A stretch of DNA of 25,554 nt, from assembly GCA_937888775.1 (NCBI GenBank), contig CALAQT010000335.1, forward strand, positions 1 to 25,554. Reading direction: 5' to 3'. Each line of letters starts with the position of its first letter. The stretch's first letter is position 1. The notes beneath the pieces are model-generated. The model ran no database searches. It was not told the DNA's origin and worked only from the letters and a program-made list of their open reading frames with translations. Both the position numbers and the translations under genes were made by a program. The DNA is from an uncultured Actinomycetes bacterium (GTDB lineage: Bacteria; Actinomycetota; Thermoleophilia; Solirubrobacterales; Solirubrobacteraceae). Below are positions 22,510 to 25,554 of the stretch, in pieces.

Positions 22510-22770
22510 GCAAGCAGCCGCACTGTTTGGCTGCTCGTGATAGCGGGGCTTTCCCCATGACGACTCCGCTGGCCCTTAGGCCACTTTCGGGAGCGATCAG
22601 GGCCGATTGCCTGCCTGGGAGTGCCGGACCTCGGGCGAAACGGTACCGCACGGGTACCGCAGACTGGCGGCCGCCTCGGCCGCTATTATCCGTGCCTGAC
22701 CGGCCTTAGCTTCCCGAGTCGATCAGCCCGAAACCGCGCCACAGAGCCAAATGCGGGCCCTGGACCAGCA
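22510..22770. other. Short segment between attachment remnants 2 and 3
   Basis: No gene is visible. The segment contains a 7-bp hairpin (agcagcc/ggctgct, 22513-22535), the tandem repeat at 22641-22661 and a 7-bp hairpin gcggccg-cct-cggccgc (22667-22683). It looks like an integrated element that lost all of its cargo. Confidence 0.45.
22641..22661. repeat. Tandem repeat, 2 x ggtaccgca (period 11), putative integrase arm-type site
   Basis: Perfect 9-bp copies lie at 22642-22650 and 22653-22661, about 110 bp from the acceptor end of the tRNA-Gly fragment. This is the third pair of the same geometry in the region. Confidence 0.5.
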
Positions 22771-23131
22771 AGCGGCGGACGGGGGTCGAACCCGCGACCT
22801 CAAGCTTGGGTGTCTTGCGGCCCCAGTTGGTGCCGGGATCGGGGTAGACCTGCAGCTGGTCGGTGTCGAGCCGCAGCTTGCCGGTCAGCTCCAGCTCATC
22901 GAGGCGGCCGCGTAGCGAGCTGTCGGTGTCCTTGATCGTGAAGCGGTTAGACCCGCGCAGCCGCAGCGCCATGCCGCCGGTCAGGACGAAGTCGCCGTCG
23001 AGGACGCCGGTGTCGAGGAGGTGAGCGATGGTTGCGATACGCACGATGTCCCGGGTGATGTCCTCGAAGTCGAGGCCGTGCTCCTCGGCGTAGCGCTCGA
23101 CGTCGTAGCCGGTGGGCCAGGCGGCGATCAC
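22706..23131 (-). pseudogene. Truncated AbiEii-type nucleotidyltransferase toxin
   Basis: From GTG 23131, which overlaps the antitoxin stop by four bases (GTGA), the protein begins VIAAWPTGYDVERYAEEHGL. It contains the nucleotidyltransferase core of AbiEii toxins: LTGGMALRLRG with GG at 52-53, then TIKDTDSS with D68 and D70. Family proteins have roughly 250-300 residues. Here the similarity ends after about 110 residues, where the frame enters the tRNA-Gly fragment (GRKTPKLEVAGSTPVRR) and stops at 22706. AbiEii toxins transfer nucleotides to RNA targets such as tRNA and cause growth arrest in type IV toxin-antitoxin phage defence. With two thirds missing the toxin should be inactive. The metal-binding pair is still present. 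Confidence 0.75.
22770..22813 (-). other. 3' part of a tRNA-Gly(CCC)-like gene (attachment-site remnant)
   Basis: The minus strand reads acccaa-gcttg-aggtc, then T-arm gcggg-ttcgacc-cccgt, acceptor strand ccgccgc and discriminator T. A CCC anticodon position and a T discriminator both fit glycine. Base 33, normally T, is A, and the 5' anticodon stem has one mismatch, so only the 3' part derives from a tRNA. The fragment lies inside the reading frame of the truncated AbiEii toxin and ends its similarity. Confidence 0.65.
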
Positions 23132-23985
23132 TTGCCGTATTCCAGCCAGGCGTCGATGGCCTGTAGCGGGACGTTGAGCAGCAGCCCGGTGTCTCGGTCG
23201 CGTGGCCATTTCCCGGCCTCGGTGTTCGAGACGTCGAACAGCACCCGGCCGGTGAGCGGGCGGTCGATGAGCAGCCGCGCCTCGCGGGGGCGCCCGGCCT
23301 CCCGCAGCAGCAGCGCGGCGCGCGCACATACCGCGCGGTTGCGCCGGCGAGCGAGGTCGAGCAGCAGGGGAAGGTCGAGGCCTCCTTCGCGCAGAGCGCG
23401 CTCCCACGCGCGCACCCACATCTCCGGGCGCACGCACAACCGGGGCCGGTCGAGCGCGTCGATCAGGGTACGCTCGATCCCGGAACGGGCGTAGAACGTC
23501 TGCCCGCGGATGCGCTTGCGCTCCACACCGAGCCATCCGCTGCAATCGTCGTTGTCGTAGGCGACCCTGGTCAGGTGCACCGGGGCGCCCGCCAAGTCGC
23601 CGAGCTTGGGAAGCTGCGTGCCGCCGACGCCGACATACAGGTCGCCGGGGCTCTCGTCGGTCAGCCCGTGGTCGACGATCGCCGACGCGAAGCCCAGGTA
23701 GTAGCTCCAGCGGTTCTCGAGGGCGGCGGCGACGAGCGTCCGCCGGTCTGCCGCCTGCCGCAGGCTCCTGGCGCCCGCCGGCAGGAGCACATACGCGCCA
23801 TGCGCGACGCGCACCGCCTGCTTGCGTGCGGCCATGTCGGACAGGCGGCGCGCCGGCCGCTCGTTGCTCCTGAGATGCTTGCGGACCATGCGCTCGTCCT
23901 CGGGCAGCTGGACGTAGAGCCGTCCGGCGCTCGCGAGCTCGTCGAGCAGACCGCGGTCAGCATCCGTGATGGTCCGTGTAGCCAT
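23128..23985 (-). CDS. AbiEi-type antitoxin / transcriptional autoregulator
   Basis: This 285-aa protein starts at ATG 23985, with GGGAG nine bases upstream. The N-terminal winged-helix region (ITDADRGLLDELASAGRLY, then RLSDMAARKQAVRVAHGAYVLLP) and the following domain (YYLGFASAIVDHGLTDE, then VGVGGTQLPKLGDL) are typical of the AbiEi antitoxins of type IV systems. It continues with IRGQTFYARSGIERTLIDAL. AbiEi neutralises AbiEii indirectly and represses its own operon by binding inverted repeats upstream. The upstream region carries such palindromes (24010-24087). The gene is full length, while its toxin partner downstream is truncated. It is therefore an orphan antitoxin that may still act as a DNA-binding regulator. 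Confidence 0.85.
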   Translation of the reverse strand: MATRTITDADRGLLDELASAGRLYVQLPEDERMVRKHLRSNERPARRLSDMAARKQAVRVAHGAYVLLPAGARSLRQAADRRTLVAAALENRWSYYLGFASAIVDHGLTDESPGDLYVGVGGTQLPKLGDLAGAPVHLTRVAYDNDDCSGWLGVERKRIRGQTFYARSGIERTLIDALDRPRLCVRPEMWVRAWERALREGGLDLPLLLDLARRRNRAVCARAALLLREAGRPREARLLIDRPLTGRVLFDVSNTEAGKWPRDRDTGLLLNVPLQAIDAWLEYGK

Positions 23986-24009
23986 GATCAAATACTCCCA
24001 TAGTACAAG

Positions 24010-24087
24010 CAAAGGGTACTTTGACGACGTTATCTCATGTTTCTCATGACCGAACACGCCCAAAGTACATCCTGCATGGACTTTGGG
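24010..24087. promoter_or_regulatory. Palindrome cluster in the abiE promoter (probable AbiEi operator)
   Basis: The region contains caaag-ggta-ctttg (24010-24023). It also has the related half-sites gtactttg (24016-24023) and caaagtac (24061-24068), and an 8-bp inverted repeat cccaaagt/actttggg (24059-24066 and 24080-24087). ctcatg-ttt-ctcatg lies between them (near 24034-24048). All share a CAAAGT/ACTTTG core. Autorepression by AbiEi at such repeats is known for this family; its application here is inference. Confidence 0.55.
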
Positions 24088-24458
24088 AATGATGGATCAT
24101 GCCAGCGCACCATCGCAAGCTGACGGCGTCTGTTCAGTCCTCGCCATCGTCGTCGCGGCTGCGCCGCCCGCACCGGTCGAGGATAGATCCACAACCCCAG
24201 ATCGCCACCGGCCGCCCCGGGCACGATGCCGTACTGCTCCAAGGGGTCGTACGGGCTGACACCGTTGACACCCTCAGTTTCTTCAGTTATCAAAGACCGT
24301 GAGCCGATCCTTCCTTGCCACCCTCGGCCCAAGTACCGCAGTGCCGCGATGGTTGGTGGTCATCGTCCCGTTCCCGTTCGGCTGCTCGAGCCGACCCCGT
24401 GGGTTCGCCGGACCAGACCCTCACCGGACACCGTCGACCAACATAGAGATCGCTTGCG
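24088..24458. other. Divergent intergenic region, about 370 bp
   Basis: A minus-strand frame (24332 to 24030) reads YDPLEQYGIVPGAAGGDLG and looks briefly protein-like. However, it ends in Arg-rich sequence, overlaps the abiE operator and has no ribosome binding site, so I do not call it. It could be the remnant of an older gene. Confidence 0.35.
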
Positions 24459-24731
24459 ATGGAACTCTCGGCCGCGCGCTCTCCGAGTGCGATGGTCGAG
24501 GTTCGTGCCTCCCTCGAACCGACGGCCGAGAATGTCAACGACCTACTCCTCGCGCACGTCGTCGGGGGGCACTTTGATCCCTCAGCCGTTGCCGCGACTC
24601 TGACGGCGTACATCGCCGATGTGGTCGAATCGGCCACTCGCGAGGATTGGAGCATCATCACCCGCCACCTCATCGCCGATGTCCGCGAGACGCTCGCCGG
24701 CGGCGAGGGCGGCGAGGAGAGCGCCCGATGA
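24459..24731 (+). CDS. Small acidic helical protein of a mobile-element pair
   Basis: This 90-aa ORF (ATG 24459; ATG 24492 is an alternative that fits the better-looking part) is mostly helical and acidic (EVRASLEPTAENVNDLLLAH, then FDPSAVAATLTAYIADVV). It ends TLAGGEGGEESAR. No membrane segment and no DNA-binding motif is visible. The stop overlaps the ATG of the next gene by four bases, so the two form a coupled pair. I do not recognise the family; the setting suggests a small regulator or accessory protein of an integrative element. Confidence 0.55.
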   Translation: MELSAARSPSAMVEVRASLEPTAENVNDLLLAHVVGGHFDPSAVAATLTAYIADVVESATREDWSIITRHLIADVRETLAGGEGGEESAR

Positions 24732-25089
24732 CGGCCGCGAGCACACCAGACCGCGCAGACGTGCGCCGCGATCCCGAGGTGGCCGGTCAGCTAGCCGCCG
24801 ATCTCAAAGAGCAGGCCTCGACCTCGCGCAACTCCAAGCCCGGATCAATGCGATATCCGACGCCGAAGGAGTACTCCCCCTGACCGATGAGTACCTCGAA
24901 GAGATCGAGAGCATTCGCACCGCGACCAGCGAAGTCCTAGATGCTGTCACCCGAGCCCGCATCCGCGCGGTACTGCAGGGGGTCCGTCAGCGCTGGACCT
25001 ACGAGCGGATCGGGAAGGCCACCGGACTGTCCAAGAGCCGAATCGGGCAGCTCGCGCCCGCACGCCCACGGAAGACGACCACGCCTTGA
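24728..25089 (+). pseudogene. HTH protein (sigma-like helix-turn-helix) broken by a frameshift
   Basis: From ATG 24728, coupled to the gene before it, the frame reads MTAASTPDRADVRRDPEVAG, then QLAADLKEQ, and then degenerates and stops at 24883. One base back, another frame carries on from about 24810 with GLDLAQLQARINAISDAEGV and EYLEEIESIRTATSEVLDAV. It ends with a helix-turn-helix WTYERIGKATGLSKSRIGQL and stops at 25089. Joining both gives a normal protein of about 120 residues, so a single-base loss near 24800-24815 is the simplest explanation. It may be a real mutation or a sequencing error; I see no slippery heptamer that would argue for programmed frameshifting. The HTH resembles those of sigma-like and small element-encoded DNA-binding proteins. 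Confidence 0.6.
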
Positions 25090-25229
25090 CGCATCCCAGC
25101 GACGTAGATGTGGCGCCGGGACCGGGATCACCTTTGCTTGCCGGCGTGCGATCCGACGAGTTGATCCGCTAGGCCATCCTGCCGGACCTATTCAGAGCAC
25201 TCGAAAAGGCGCCCCAGGTATGATGGCGT

Positions 25230-25554
25230 ATGGTCGTGACCTGCTCTCGCTGCGGTCGGGCTCGTCGGCCTGAGGAGTCGACCGGGCCAGGCTCGGCACT
25301 TGAGTTCATGTCCGAGCAGGCTGGCATTGACGGGCGCGTGCTACTCGAGGGTCAGACGTGGGCGCGGATCTCAGACGAGGACATCTGCCCGCAGTGTCTG
25401 ACAGCCGAGGAGGAGCAGGAACTAGCTCGCTCCTACATCCAGCTCGTGGAGGCAGAGATCGCGCGATCCCAGGCAACTGGAAGTGATCCTCACCCACACG
25501 AGGAGGCTCTGATCGCCTATGCGCTCGTGTTGCGATCCCGCCTGGCTACCCCCC
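25230..25554 (+). CDS. Zinc-ribbon protein, 3' end beyond the window
   Basis: From ATG 25230 the frame is open to the end of the window (108 codons). It begins MVVTCSRCGRARRPEESTGP and contains EDICPQCLTAEEEQELARSY followed by IQLVEAEIARSQATGSDPHP. Two CxxC pairs (C5/C8 and about C55/C58) make a likely zinc ribbon, followed by acidic helices. The hexamer tatgat five bases before the ATG suggests a leaderless start. The 3' end is missing, so length and family stay open. The clean codon pattern and the Cys pairs make it a convincing gene. Confidence 0.6.
   Translation, partial: MVVTCSRCGRARRPEESTGPGSALEFMSEQAGIDGRVLLEGQTWARISDEDICPQCLTAEEEQELARSYIQLVEAEIARSQATGSDPHPHEEALIAYALVLRSRLATP

Noticed and set aside
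24030..24332. Minus-strand 100-codon frame upstream of the antitoxin
   Set aside because: Only a short part looks protein-like; it overlaps the operator palindromes and lacks a start signal. It may be an old remnant.
24728..24883. Programmed -1 frameshift as explanation for the split HTH gene
   Set aside because: No slippery heptamer or clear downstream structure is visible near 24800-24815, so a mutation or sequence error is more likely.
1..25554. CRISPR array, integrase, coupling protein or type IV secretion genes
   Set aside because: I looked for regularly spaced repeats, tyrosine or serine recombinase motifs and VirB/VirD4/FtsK-type motifs on both strands and found none besides the tandem pairs and the IS110 recombinase reported.

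Overview
The window is high-GC DNA that looks actinobacterial. The evidence is GC-rich codon use, many GTG starts, several starts that look leaderless (TATGCT or TATGAT 5-6 nt before the start), a Gram-positive/actinobacterial-type LexA box, and a phosphoesterase whose wording I associate with Thermoleophilia/Solirubrobacterales. The last point is memory-based inference. Almost everything here is accessory: a mosaic of mobile-element debris, defence genes and orphan membrane proteins. I see no housekeeping genes, no complete tRNA or rRNA, no CRISPR array and no integrase.

Layout. 1-570: a short excisionase-like HTH ORF with a shortened helix region, then a perfect tandem 11-bp repeat that looks like integrase arm-type sites. 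569-2714: a phosphoesterase (phospholipase C/acid phosphatase family, minus), a small two-TM protein (plus), and the N-terminal nuclease domain of a broken STAND-type defence gene (minus), which loses similarity at the stop codon of the TM protein. 3044-3577: a one-TM orphan. 4034-7500: a mobilization module on the minus strand, a MobF relaxase-helicase translationally coupled to a small RHH-like protein, preceded by a hairpin-rich region that is a good oriT candidate. 7500-8720: an apparently intact IS110-family element with a structured leader that may encode a bridge RNA. 8762-11281: a small ORF and a multi-TM protein with a Gln tract.

11791-18534 is one minus-strand gene series. It starts with a Gabija-like pair (OLD/GajA-type ATPase-Toprim nuclease and UvrD/GajB-type helicase, overlapping). 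It continues with a membrane-anchored protein containing a LOTUS/OST-HTH-like segment, a two-TM protein with a large outside domain, and a secreted Cys-containing protein. Whether the last three belong to the defence function is an open and interesting question.

18700-22815 contains three 3' halves of tRNA genes (two Met-CAU-like, one Gly-CCC-like), all on the minus strand. Each is followed on its acceptor side by its own pair of 9-10-bp tandem repeats (period 11-12 bp). I read these as remnants of three attachment sites from successive integrations. Between the two Met fragments lie a one-TM protein, a decayed gene absent from simple ORF calls, and a phage Gp37/Gp68 - TcmP pair preceded by a perfect LexA/SOS box. 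22706-24087: an AbiE type IV toxin-antitoxin locus whose toxin gene is cut off by the tRNA-Gly fragment, while the antitoxin and its palindromic promoter region remain. 24459-25554: a small coupled pair whose second member (an HTH protein) carries a frameshift, then a zinc-ribbon protein that runs off the end of the window.
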